Assembly: GCA_000711775.1 (NCBI GenBank)
Contig: ARYC01000092.1
Location: forward strand, 1 to 64,000
Source: Oxytricha trifallax
Taxonomy: Eukaryota > Ciliophora > Spirotrichea > Sporadotrichida > Oxytrichidae
Reading direction: 5' to 3'
DNA length: 64,000 nt
The position numbers were made by a program, and so were the translations under genes. Under the pieces are notes generated by a model. It was not told the DNA's origin. It searched no databases and was given only the letters and a program-made list of their open reading frames with translations. Shown here one piece after another: positions 1-9,353 of this stretch (position 1 is the stretch's first letter; each line of letters starts with the position of its first letter).

Positions 1-741
1 GCTAGACGGTGTTATTTTAGGCTTTGGGTTCATTGCACTTAGGCTTAAGAAATATGAAATGACTCTAAGAGGCTATCCATATCAAAACAGATAACCGGAT
101 GACTTGAATGATATACTTTCAGATATGATTAAGGGTGTCTAGGAGTTGCATGAACTTGGATATGTTCATAGAGATCTAAAGCCTGAAAATGTGATGCTCA
201 ACCTCTGTCCTTTAGAAGTTGTAGTTATCGATTTCAATAGAGCCTTAAGATAAGAGATTGTAACATTAGCAAAGGTCCTGGGACACCAGGATACTTCCCA
301 ATCAGAAGAAGTGGACAAATGGCTCTGTTTAGTGGGATGTATGGGCAGTTGCTGCTATCATATTAGAAAGTGACATGGAAAGCATGTCTTACTTTGGTAA
401 CTAAGCATGAAAAACAATCAATTAGCTTAGCTTAGAAGCATATAAAGTAAGAAGATGTCTGCGAAGAAATAAAAAGCATAGTAGAGATAATAATCGTAAG
501 AGCTCCTTCATATCCTAGATAATCCTTAGATGACATACTTGAGCCACTATAGATACCAAGATTCAAGAGAAACAACAAAGACAAGCAGATTAAATTTGTT
601 TGAATTAAGTACTCTAATACTCATTAAATATTCATTAAATTCACATAAAACCTGCGATTTCTCTACTAACCCCAATAAGACCCCAACTATACCCTACAAT
701 CAAAGCACTTATAAACCTCACTAAGGGGTTTTGGGGTTTTG
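1..741 (+). mobile_element. Right end of a decayed TBE transposon (kinase ORF tail plus G4T4 terminus)
   Basis: What is seen: a degenerate kinase reading frame (YEMTLR near 50-70, VHRDLKPENVML near 160-200, VIDFNRA near 224-245), broken by frameshifts before and after the HRD segment. Downstream lies a C-rich subterminal stretch (aacccc and acccca near 670-695) and the terminus GGGGTTTTGGGGTTTTG at 725-741, followed by AAT at 742-744, which fits the ANT target site of TBEs. The order kinase then telomere-like end matches block K of the tandem array at 20302-57012, and the atypical DFN replaces DFG in both. Known: TBEs of Oxytricha encode a 42-kDa transposase, a 22-kDa protein and a 57-kDa zinc-finger/kinase protein. 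Inferred: this is the C-terminal part of the 57-kDa ORF of a dead copy whose remainder lies left of the window. Confidence 0.85.
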
Positions 742-744
742 AAT
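725..744 (+). repeat. TBE terminal telomere-like repeat with AAT target site
   Basis: A perfect 17-base G4T4 terminus at 725-741 is followed by AAT. It is the inverted counterpart of the C4A4 terminus at 62199-62214, so the two TBEs in this window have opposite ends inside it. Confidence 0.85.
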
Positions 745-1228
745 CATGAACGTTTGTTGCATCTATTTTAGAATTTAATATTTGCTCTTTGTTTTCCTGA
801 TTTGTATTGATTTTCCTTTTTACTTTTTCTATTGTTGTTAAAATTTTATACTTTATTACTGCTTTTTCAGATTTTTCATGGCTACTTTGACTATTCTCTT
901 TAGACTATGTTGATTTTCAAGTATTTCTTGTCTGATTAAATTATTAATATATTTATTAAACTTATTTAAATAAGTTTGCTAATTTAAATATGATATAATT
1001 TGATGTGCAGAGATTTAAGTATTTCTTTATGTATTTAGGTATGAACTGTTCGCTCCTAAAATTGCTCTACTTTTTAATTCACTCATTAAACTTGTATATT
1101 TTATTTACAATTTTATAATACTATAATTTAACAATCACTTTTAACTCCCTGTATAATCACTCTCACTTATTACTTGACTAATATTATTTGAATTTAAATT
1201 AAATTTAAATTATATACCAAAATTAAAC
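745..1228. other. AT-rich spacer between TBE end and membrane-protein gene
   Basis: No reading frame with coding character and no RNA motif was found here. The last part should hold the 5' untranslated region and chromosome end of the gene starting at 1229. Confidence 0.5.
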
Positions 1229-2634
1229 ATGAATACAGGGTTAAACGCACAACAACCTCCTAAAGCCTAATTAAATGCTTAAGCCAATAAAAATGTGCCT
1301 TAAAGTTAATAATAACAATATCCTCTAGTGTAACCACTGTAAAATTATACATCAAATACGAAGCCACCCGAACCTAACAGTTTATTATAGTTATAGGTAA
1401 GTTCAAGTTGAAGGTTTTAAACCAATTTGCTAATTTGAATGCAGTTTATGTTCAAAATTGTTATTAAGAAGTTTACAATAAATTTAATTTTTGTATAGTC
1501 CTTGTTATATTTTGACACCTATTTCACTTGGATACTAGTACTAATAACATTTTGCTTCTTTTTGTTCAAATTATATGCACTGCCTTATCCTCAAGGTTAA
1601 TGGGAAATGGAAATTATATTCCTGATCACATACTCAATAAAATGTCTAAAATTAATTAAAAAAATATAGATAAAATTATAAATTTACTCATTTTTGCAGT
1701 ACGCTAGAATACTTTCAGGCATTAAGGGAAACAGAATCGAGTCTTGGGAGAGTATTATGTTTATGATTTTCTTGACTGCTTTCTCTATTTTTGCAAATGG
1801 CTTCTTTATTGGGCTTTAAACTTATGTGTAAGTACACCCATATATGTTATATATGACTAATATAAATATATCCCAACAACTCATTTTAGTTAATATTTTC
1901 AGTGAGACCATATTTCCTTGAGATAATCAGAAATAATAACTAAATTATGGGGGAGGAAGTTTTTTGCACTTTATTTATTTTTTACCAATTAAATATTAAG
2001 AGGATATTGATAAGTAGTTCAAGAAAATAGTAATTGAATGTGTTAATAACATAAATGAAAGAACATTAGGAAATATAATTGGATAATATGTTGTAATGAG
2101 TAGTACAATAATTACATATTGTTGGATACTATCACGGAAAATATATCAGTTAACCAAAGGTAGGATATAGAGGTATGAAAGGAAGAGTAGTACCAGGAAT
2201 TTAGATATCAACTAATATAATTGATAACATTTGTAGTCATCTCAAATATTAAAAAAGTATATATAGTGGATCAATCCAGCCTAACATGCCAAAGAGTTCT
2301 TAGATGAACTCTTATTTAGAAGAAACGAGATTGTGAGTAGAATCCATACCAATAGAGATATTGACTAACTGATTCATAACTATGTATAATTATAACATTG
2401 AAATTAGTCTGAAAGTTGGTTGACAGATGTTATATAGATTAATTTATTTTTTAAAAAACCTTTTAATGCAGGAAATTTACCCCTAAATTTGTTTATAGAT
2501 TGAACTTAGAAGTGGTTTTACATGGAATAGCAATTGGATTTGCAGGATTGGAGACACTTCTAGGGATAATATGCATCATTCTTTTTGTTAGAACAGATTA
2601 ATAACCTCAATAATAATAATAGAGAATTCCATGA
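1229..2634 (+). CDS. Four-helix membrane protein, TMEM17/TMEM216 (Transmemb_17) type, MDS/IES gene
   Basis: Read in the ciliate code. It starts with MNTGLNAQQPPKAQ at 1229 and has a Gln-rich N-terminus. An intron lies at 1397-1444 (GTAAG...GCAG). The next segment begins FMFKIVIKKF and gives helix 1 (LLYFDTYFTWILVLITFCFF) and helix 2 (IIFLITYSFLQYARIL) across an IES at 1631-1684. Helix 3 (SIMFMIFLTAFSIFANGFF) follows, then an intron at 1828-1902, an IES at 1916-2478, helix 4 (VVLHGIAIGFAGLETLLGI) and a Gln-rich tail ending at TGA 2632-2634. Four hydrophobic helices, an LLYF(D/N)T start to helix 1 and a total of roughly 230 residues resemble the ciliary transition-zone proteins TMEM17/TMEM216. 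Both IES excisions and both splices keep the frame. The family call is pattern recognition only; gene structure is much surer than function. Confidence 0.7.
1631..1684 (+). other. IES, 54 bp, pointer TACTCA
   Basis: TACTCA occurs at 1631-1636 and 1685-1690. Removing one copy plus the intervening DNA joins LITYS to FLQYARIL in frame inside helix 2. An intron reading (donor GTCTAA, acceptor TGCAG) would put the next exon out of frame, so an IES is preferred. Confidence 0.8.
1916..2478 (+). other. IES, 563 bp, pointer ATTT
   Basis: ATTT lies at 1912-1915 and 2475-2478. Excision joins YVETIF to TPKFVYRLNLE in frame. The pointer is short, so the exact boundary is less sure. The alternative is one 640-bp intron, which would be long for this kind of genome. 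No coding signal was seen inside the 563 bp. Confidence 0.6.
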
Positions 2635-3606
2635 CTCATTTAATTGTCAAATATAGTTTTAAGTCGTAAATTTAATCAGTTAATCTTTAATAATAAATTA
2701 AGTCTTTAAACATTTAGCATTCTCAGCATCTTGTCTAATAAAATAAATGAAAAAGTAATAATGTAAAACTTTTACTTTCTCAAATAACGAAATTATTAAA
2801 GAGATCAATTTATTAATAATGGCTCAAAGTGAAATTAGCATGAATTTGAGGATGCTCAAATCATACTTTCTTGTTAAATAATAAGAAATATGATTTGAGC
2901 ACTTATAGATATCTTACATTTATAAGAATGGCCAAATTAATTAGAAATACATATTTCCACAGGGGTTCAAAAAGAACTTCCTTTGTATATGAATATTTCT
3001 ATGCAAATTAAGGCAAGTTTTATTGATTTGTTGAGAATTTAATGTAAGTTCCCTCAGTTTATAGTAATGAGACTGATATAAAGTCTATAATAATAACTTA
3101 AGATAGTTAATGGGTATGTCAAAGATAAAAGTTTGTTTGCAAGTCTAGAGTAGAATTTATCACGAAAAATGATAGGGAAAAAATGTGATATTGAAAAGCA
3201 AACAATTGAAGAGACCTGAAATTCTTCTTTTCGCAATTACTCTAATTTCTTTTAACTAATTGTTCTGTATAAATGTAGAATTAATATTTTTTATCTTGGT
3301 AGCTATTAAGAAAAGGAAGGTTAAGACTATTAATTTTGAGTTTGTTTATAAAGCCAAATCATTTTATGACTGGAAGTTACGATTATCTAGTTGGTATAAG
3401 ATTAACATTTAATATTGATATATTTTAATTAAATATTAGGTTTACTCATTACCAAGTTAAATTAAAACTTTAAACTCTTTTCGATCTCCTACACTCATAT
3501 TTATAGAAATATTTAATGGTTAGTAATTAACCTAGACTACATATTTTTTTAGCAAGTTATTATATATTTATATCTTCTAATCAAACAATTTCATTTTTAT
3601 TTGAAA
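2635..3606. other. Spacer with a long inverted repeat
   Basis: No convincing gene was found. A 60-codon minus-strand frame at 3054-3236 has no motif and a composition typical of AT-rich spacer. The inverted repeat at 2853-2901 is listed separately. Confidence 0.5.
2853..2901. repeat. Inverted repeat, 13-bp perfect arms, about 19 bp with one bulge
   Basis: TGCTCAAATCATA at 2853-2865 is the exact reverse complement of 2889-2901. With one bulged C at 2866, six further pairs (2867-2872 with 2883-2888) extend the stem. The loop is about 10 bases. It stands alone in spacer DNA; function is unknown. Confidence 0.75.
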
Positions 3607-3719
3607 AAGCACCAGAGGTGCCCGCAAAAAGAGGGTTGATACGCACATATCAAACCCAAACCACGGTAATCTTTAGTAAAAGGCGAAAGATTAAAACGTA
3701 ATAGTTTGAGTTCTGTGCT
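3607..3719 (-). ncRNA. U5: U5 spliceosomal snRNA
   Basis: The minus strand carries the invariant U5 loop 1, CGCCTTTTACTAAAGAT, at about 3668-3684, enclosed by an AATCTTT/AAAGATT stem. U5 loop 1 contacts exon ends during splicing in the U4/U6.U5 tri-snRNP. Downstream lies a GGGTTTGATA/TATCAACCC hairpin, a U-rich stretch (CTCTTTTTG) in the place of the Sm site, and a terminal hairpin GCACC-TCT-GGTGC at about 3609-3621. A 5' end near AGCACAGAAC (3719) and a length near 113 nt fit U5. The ends are estimated by eye. No IES is evident in it. Confidence 0.92.
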
Positions 3720-4113
3720 AAAATTTCAAATTCTATCTCCCCTATTTAAATTATATATAAAACAATGTAATTTTTTAAGAGTTAATAATGAAAGGTAAAC
3801 ATAAACATAAATGATAAGGGAAATAAGTAAATTAAAACTGTGTAACTAAAAAGTATTTATTTAAATTAGATGTGATTTAAATATTAATGGGTCATATTTA
3901 AAGTTAGAAATTATTAATCACATATAAATTATTTATCAATTTAATCACTTATAATCTAACACAGTTGATATTTTATCTCATTAGTCATTTTAGAAAACTA
4001 TTAAGTAAATTTAATAATTTTTTATATTTATAAAATAATCTAAAACAAGTGTAATTATATTACTATTTTACAATTATTTGCGTCTTCTCAAGAATAAATT
4101 TAGCAATGATAAA
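3720..4113. other. AT-rich spacer between U5 and kelch gene
   Basis: It would contain the upstream promoter of the minus-strand U5 gene and the 3' end of the kelch gene. No motif could be assigned with confidence. Confidence 0.4.
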
Positions 4114-7100
4114 TCACAAGCAAATTGAACAAGGTCTATTTCTCGCACTTTATAATTGTAATTTATTATCGCTCTTTGTTACTTTCTAAATATTACCTGT
4201 CTATCTGTCGACTTAAAATATCTCAATATCATCTATCGATTTTCTACCATCCCAGCCACCTGCTACATATATCAAATTTTCACCATCAAATTAGCAAGTG
4301 CTATTTTCTCTTGCAATCGAAAGTAATTTAATACACTTTTCAATAAAATCACTCTAAAATAAAGCAAACCTTTATATTAGAAATTAATGAGAATGATAAA
4401 ATAAAATTCATATTTTAAAATATATAAAAAAAAGTTTGACATCAGAAAGCGCTTCACAACTCATGAATTATAGGTTGATTCTCATTACAGTATCTATAAC
4501 TGAAACACTATCAAATCCTCCAAATATATATAGCCACTTATCATCTACTACAGTCACACTGTGTCCCTCCACTTTATAGGGTAAAAATCCAACGAAATGC
4601 ATGTCTTAACTCACTGGATGATATTTAAAGATCTTTAACAATCAAAATATATATTTACTAGCAAGAACTGATATAAAAATTGGAGGTAAATGCATTTAAT
4701 TACACTTATTAAGATCTTATCCTGAGTCTCTTTTTCATCCCAACCCCCAATTATGTAAATAAACCCATCCCTCTGATTATAGTAGCTGACTCCATTCTTA
4801 ACTGGATGACTCATGTTCTTTAATTTTATGCTTTGTTGTTCACTTTGTGATAAATCTATTTTCTCTACTTCCCTGATGCATTCGTATCCATCAAACCCTC
4901 CCATTATATAAATTTCACTGCCTATTCGCGATAGCATAAAACATGACCGTTCTTTTTATAGTTTGAAATCAGCTAAGGACCAGCTGTTTTATTCGATGTT
5001 GTAAATCTATATATCGTTTAAGTGATCATAAATTTCTTAAGCTCCTTTATAAATATACGAATATAAATTAATTTTTTTATGTAATAACATTAATATATAG
5101 ATCTTTTGGACCTCTACACCCTCCAATAACATATAATAAGTGATTGTAAACCGTGGCCATAGGGCTTCTCACTGGGTATATCATTTGTGAAGGAAGAATA
5201 GAATGTGATTTTTACTTTAAATCTATAATTTCTATTGAATCGTATGGGTTTCATTCTAGAGATAGCTCACAGCCCCCAATTATTATTGTAAAAATCAAAT
5301 ATATTATGTTTTATTTGATTGAGTTTAAATGTAACTTTTATTCATATTCCATCATAATTATTGGGAGGATAAAACTATAACGATATTATTAAACTTTTTT
5401 TAAATAAATTAGAATAAAAAATAATGATTATTTATTTGACTTCAAGTTATAATTATTGATAATTAAGCATTTCAAAAATTAAAGAAGAATATTTAAAGTA
5501 TTTAATTATACCATATTCAACAAAAAATTTAAATAATCAACTCTTTTTAGTCAAATTTATTTTTACTTTTTAATAAGAGTTTCTCAAAAGCTACTTATGA
5601 AGTTAACATAGAAGATGTTTTAGATCCCATTTCAGTGAAAGATTACATTAATTAATTATTAAGATCAAAAAGTTTTAATTTTAACTTGATTCATAAAATA
5701 ATTTATTAATAATTTTAATAATATTCTTAATCATTTGATTTTTATATATTAAGCTTCATTTTTTGTGGTTAAATTTACACAGAGCTGAAGATAAGCCTCT
5801 TGATAATAGCATACTGCAATTTTTACAGTGCTTGCTAGAATTAAACATTTTTTATATTGCCTCGTTATCGATACTGCTCAACCCAGAACTGCGTCTCTTA
5901 TTTTGTCTATTTTCATTATCATACTTTGATGTATTAAGTATTGAGTTGCTCCAGGGAGCTTAAGCAAATACAATAAATTAAATTTAATGAAGATTGTAAT
6001 AAAATTTAGGATTGTATTATATAAAAAAGAGATTTCAATTATTTTGAGCTTGTTGATAATTCTAAGATAGTTTGCGTTTATGCGAAAGCCTTGATGAAAC
6101 ATCTCTGCCTGACTATCTCCCTCCATTATTAGTTAAATAGCTGTAGTTATTTGTGGTGTTGCTATTATAGTTTGACTTCGCAATTGAAGATTGACTTATA
6201 TTCTAGATTTTACTGCGACTATCGTGAAGCTATTAATATTAGTCTATGCATCTAGGAGTGATTCGAGAATCCATTGTTGTAACTTAGAGTTAATTTGCTG
6301 GTTATCTCTGGTCAATAGTTTTCTACTGTAAGAAGTCATCAAGAATCAAGGAATTATGCAAGTTGTTTTCTTAAACTAACATGATCGAGGACTGGTCAGG
6401 GTTCATGAGCATGTTAGTAATGTTGAGAGATTATTCGTTCTGACTTGGCATTCTTGTGTGCACTTTTCTCTTTAAAACTGGTTTCAATAATTGTTCAGTG
6501 AATTTCATCATTGTGTTACTGCCTTCATTTTGATGCTTAGTAGAACCACGAAAACCTCTTGAATACTATAGATAAATGTTCTGTTTCTATCTTCCTGTAG
6601 AGGTTGAGGCAAATGAATTAGATTATTAGTTATCATTTCTCTATTATTGATATTTTTCTATTGGTGTATAATTATTAGACATGAAGCTAGTTTAAGATAT
6701 TACGGTTTCTTGAACTTAAATTCCACTTGCCAAGCTGGCAGGAGTAAAATCTTTCAAAACTTAAGCTAAATGATGTTTGAGTTATACTGGTGACTAAGTT
6801 TTGTCAAATTAGTCTCTGCTAATATTTGTGACTTTTTGAGATTGTCGAAGTGCCTAATTAGAATCAACGACATAAAGATCTCTGTTAAGTTAAAGCGGTA
6901 GTTCATTTGTAAGTTTCTAGCTTGACTTTGGTAAGTTATATTATTACTTACAGATTGGTGATTTGCTTGAACAATCTTCAATACTCCAGTGATGATTATT
7001 TAACCTTTCATTACTCTTAGTTCTTTATCTATTAACAGAAGAATGTTATTAAATTGTGCTAAATTTTGGCTAAGATTTCACTCTCACAGTTTTTAATGAT

Positions 7101-9256
7101 TTTTCAATATTTTGTTTCATTATTTCATTTGAGCTCGCTCTTAGCTTTTCCTTGAGTTTTTGCTATATTCTAGCTTAATTATAAGGGCTTTTGTATTACT
7201 TTTTAGTAGTTGACTATTGCTTTTATACTTCTAAACTGCTATATCTATTCGACTATGCTATTTGTTTATTTAATTTGGAAGTCATATTCTATGTGGAATT
7301 AATAGAAGAACTATTATAGAGCTTGTCAGAAGGTATAATTCCTGTGCTTACTACAAACTTATTTTTTGATTGAGTGTTAACTTTGAGGTTTGGTTGCTTT
7401 TGAATATAGTTATCTAGATTAATTGACTATTTTCTGACAGTACTTATGCTTGAAATTCTCTATTGAGATTTTTATTAAGACTTTTCTTGATTAACAGTTT
7501 TAATGTTTCTTGTTGTAGAAACAGATGAATTTGAAAATTTCTAGCTTTTTATAACGATTTTCTTAGATTCTTATCCTTCTTGTTTCTCTAAATTGTTAAG
7601 TAGAGTCTTCTAATCATTCAATTAATTATTTGACAAAAAGTTTTAATTTTACTAATTTTATTGCAAGTTCCTTAAAGACTAATGTTGAATTATGTTTGAG
7701 TGATGTGATTGCTTGGATAGCTCTCTTTTTAAGCTCTTTACTTCCTCGCTGATTCTCTATTCAAGCATTTAAATAGACACTTTCGCATCATTTTTCAACT
7801 TTTCATCAAGATTCTTTCTTTTTTATAGACTGAGTTTCTAGTATTCCTTTCGATTAATCATCTCTGTGATGTTCTCAAGTGCTGGAGATTATAAATATAA
7901 GCTAGTCCTTAATGTATCATTTCCAATAGATTTATTGAAATCTGGCGTATTCTTTGCTGAACTTAAGATTAAATAAGGCTTCTTCATTGTCATTTCTTAA
8001 GTGTTTGGAAGTTATTGTTGTTGCATGAAATTATTGTCTCTTTTTAGAGAAGAAGACATGATGTAGCCCTCTCCACTCTTTATAGTATCTTCAATTTTGC
8101 TAGACTGAGGCATAAGATTGTTAATTATATTAATTGCATCTATATCGAAGTTTAGCATTAAATTTAGGTCACTGCATGACTTGGATTGTGCCATAGGATT
8201 ATTAGCTAATATTTCTGGTTCATCTACTGAGGAGCTGGTTAAAGGTTAAAATTCTGGCTAGATGTAGGGATGTCTATTTGAGTTTATAGATCTTATGAAT
8301 TAATCTTTTTGATTTTGTATTTAAGTTGAGCCTGCTCTCTTATGTTTATAAGATTGCTTGTTTGCTTTTTATTTTTAATTAGATGATGTTGTTGGTTTCA
8401 AATATGATTACTACTGTTCTTATTTCTAGTTAAATAAATTTTTAAACATCAGAAATATATAAAATGATAAGTTTGAAATTAACAAAATTAATGACTTTTT
8501 TTATTATCATTTTTTCTGTCTGAGATTTTTTTCAATGCTTGCAAGTACTTTCCTCTCTGAGAAATCGGAATCATTACTAAACAATATTATATTTTAACAT
8601 GATTCCCCATTAGAGTTAACTGACTAATTATGAAATGGCATTTATTTATGACTAATAACATTTCTGTTTTAACTCTCCATAAACTTAGATGTATCAACTA
8701 AATGAGGGGAAACATAAACGTCTTTCTTAGTGTCACTAGAAAGTTAATGATAATTTTAATTGACACTTTGAATGTTTAGAGTTCTTATTGTGCTTTTAAG
8801 TCTTTAAACTTCTTATTTTAATGATAGGTTTTCTTGCTGCAAGACTATGCGATCATCAAGCTTTTGAAGTTCTTTTTCAATATCAAATTGAAGATTTTAC
8901 TAAATGTCCAAACTATCTGTAAAATTTTAGTTCAAATTATGTGAATTGCTTTCTCTTAGAGTAGAATATTAAGTTGAGGGATTACTGCCCTAATCTCTTG
9001 ATAGTTTTTATTGATTTTAGCTTTAATCTGTGAAATCTTTATTTTGAAATTTCTAGATCGACTGTTTACTTTGATAAGGTATTATACCAGAATAATTCTT
9101 CTCAATAATTTATTATTTTGAGGTACCTCGTGATTAAGTCTTTTAATTGGAGTTTTTAGTAGAGTTTTTTCGAGAGGACACTTGTGATAAAATTTACCTA
9201 TTAGAGTTTGCTACTATGGCTGTTATTGGTTAACGTATAGAATGCTACGCTTTCAT
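4114..9256 (-). CDS. Large coiled-coil protein with C-terminal kelch repeats, about seven MDSs
   Basis: The gene starts at ATG 9256 (MKAQHSIRQPITAIV). MDS a (9256-8525) has a coiled coil (LDDRIVLQQENLSLKQEVQ) and ends SIEKNL; MDS b (8443-6046) is long, Gln/Ser-rich and coiled-coil; MDS c (5961 to about 5765) has a Cys/His cluster (KHCKNCSMLL, then C and H). Kelch repeats follow in MDS d (about 5285-5101, LLYVIGGCRG), e (5015-4711, IYIMGGFDGY and IYIIGGWDEK), f (4635-4445, WLYIFGGFDS) and g (4323 to about 4114, LIYVAGGWDGR). Kelch blades normally build a beta-propeller for protein binding. Oddities: the c-to-d junction is unresolved (about 470 bp), MDS d has an in-frame TGA after GGCELSLE, and the C-terminus may continue elsewhere. 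Joining the coiled-coil and kelch halves into one gene is inference from same strand, order and density; two genes remain possible. Confidence 0.65.
4324..4449 (-). other. IES, 126 bp, pointer GAAAG
   Basis: GAAAG at 4319-4323 and 4445-4449. On the minus strand, excision joins SCEALS to IARENSTCQFDGEN in frame, producing the usual spacing before the next kelch strand LIYVAGGWDG. Confidence 0.75.
4636..4718 (-). other. IES, 83 bp, palindromic pointer AAGATCTT
   Basis: AAGATCTT lies at 4628-4635 and 4711-4718. Excision joins ETQDKI to FKYHPVSQD in frame between two kelch repeats. Confidence 0.85.
5016..5103 (-). other. Probable IES, 88 bp, short pointer GAT (minus strand)
   Basis: GAT on the minus strand at 5103-5101 and 5015-5013. 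Excision joins GGCRGPKD to IQIYNIEQNSW in frame, a normal kelch strand order. The three-base pointer gives weak boundary evidence; the length matches the neighbouring IESs. Confidence 0.6.
5286..5764. other. Unresolved stretch between coiled-coil and kelch MDSs
   Basis: AT-rich, with no sustained reading frame. It should be one or more IESs if both flanks belong to one gene. CAATAAT and ATTTAA repeats near its ends were tried as pointers and did not give a clean kelch frame. Confidence 0.4.
5962..6051 (-). other. IES, 90 bp, pointer GAGCTT
   Basis: GAGCTT at 5956-5961 and 6046-6051. On the minus strand, excision joins NYQQA to PWSNSILNTSKYD in frame and removes the TGA that would otherwise follow AQNN. 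Confidence 0.85.
8444..8530 (-). other. Possible IES, 87 bp, pointer ATTTTT
   Basis: ATTTTT at 8438-8443 and 8525-8530. Excision joins LASIEKNL to FNQKQEQQQSY in frame and removes TGA 8509-8507. Alternative: two genes, one ending at that TGA and one starting at ATG 8449, only 57 bp apart. That is too tight for two separate nanochromosome ends, so the IES is preferred. An AT-only pointer is weak evidence by itself. Confidence 0.55.
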
Positions 9257-9343
9257 TTTAAAATGGAAAGTTTATTTAATTAACGATAATTTTCTAAAAC
9301 TACCATAAGATCGTAATTTACTCTCTCATATTTTCAATAAAAA

Positions 9344-9353
9344 CTTTGAATCT
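9344..9353 (-). other. Inversion pointer, MDS2 end (AGATTCAAAG)
   Basis: The minus-strand AGATTCAAAG closes MDS2 (LSRNRFK). The same ten bases open MDS3 on the plus strand at 11030-11039; the neighbouring base differs on both sides. Joining gives NRFKAFHAEDFSLDN in frame. Confidence 0.9.

Noticed and set aside
530-724. Plus-strand protein in the first TBE end
   Set aside because: It overlaps the subterminal transposon DNA and is a chance frame with no similarity to the kinase tail.
1828-2478. One 640-bp intron in the membrane-protein gene
   Set aside because: A short intron (1828-1902) plus an IES with pointer ATTT gives an in-frame protein with extra sensible residues (ETIF) and fits the other intron lengths.
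3054-3236. Small minus-strand protein of 60 residues
   Set aside because: No motif, composition of AT-rich spacer, and no pointer-linked neighbours.
3607-3719. Telomerase RNA, because of CAAACCCAAACC on the plus strand
   Set aside because: The bases sit inside a hairpin, would template G3T3 rather than G4T4, and the opposite strand is an almost textbook U5 snRNA.
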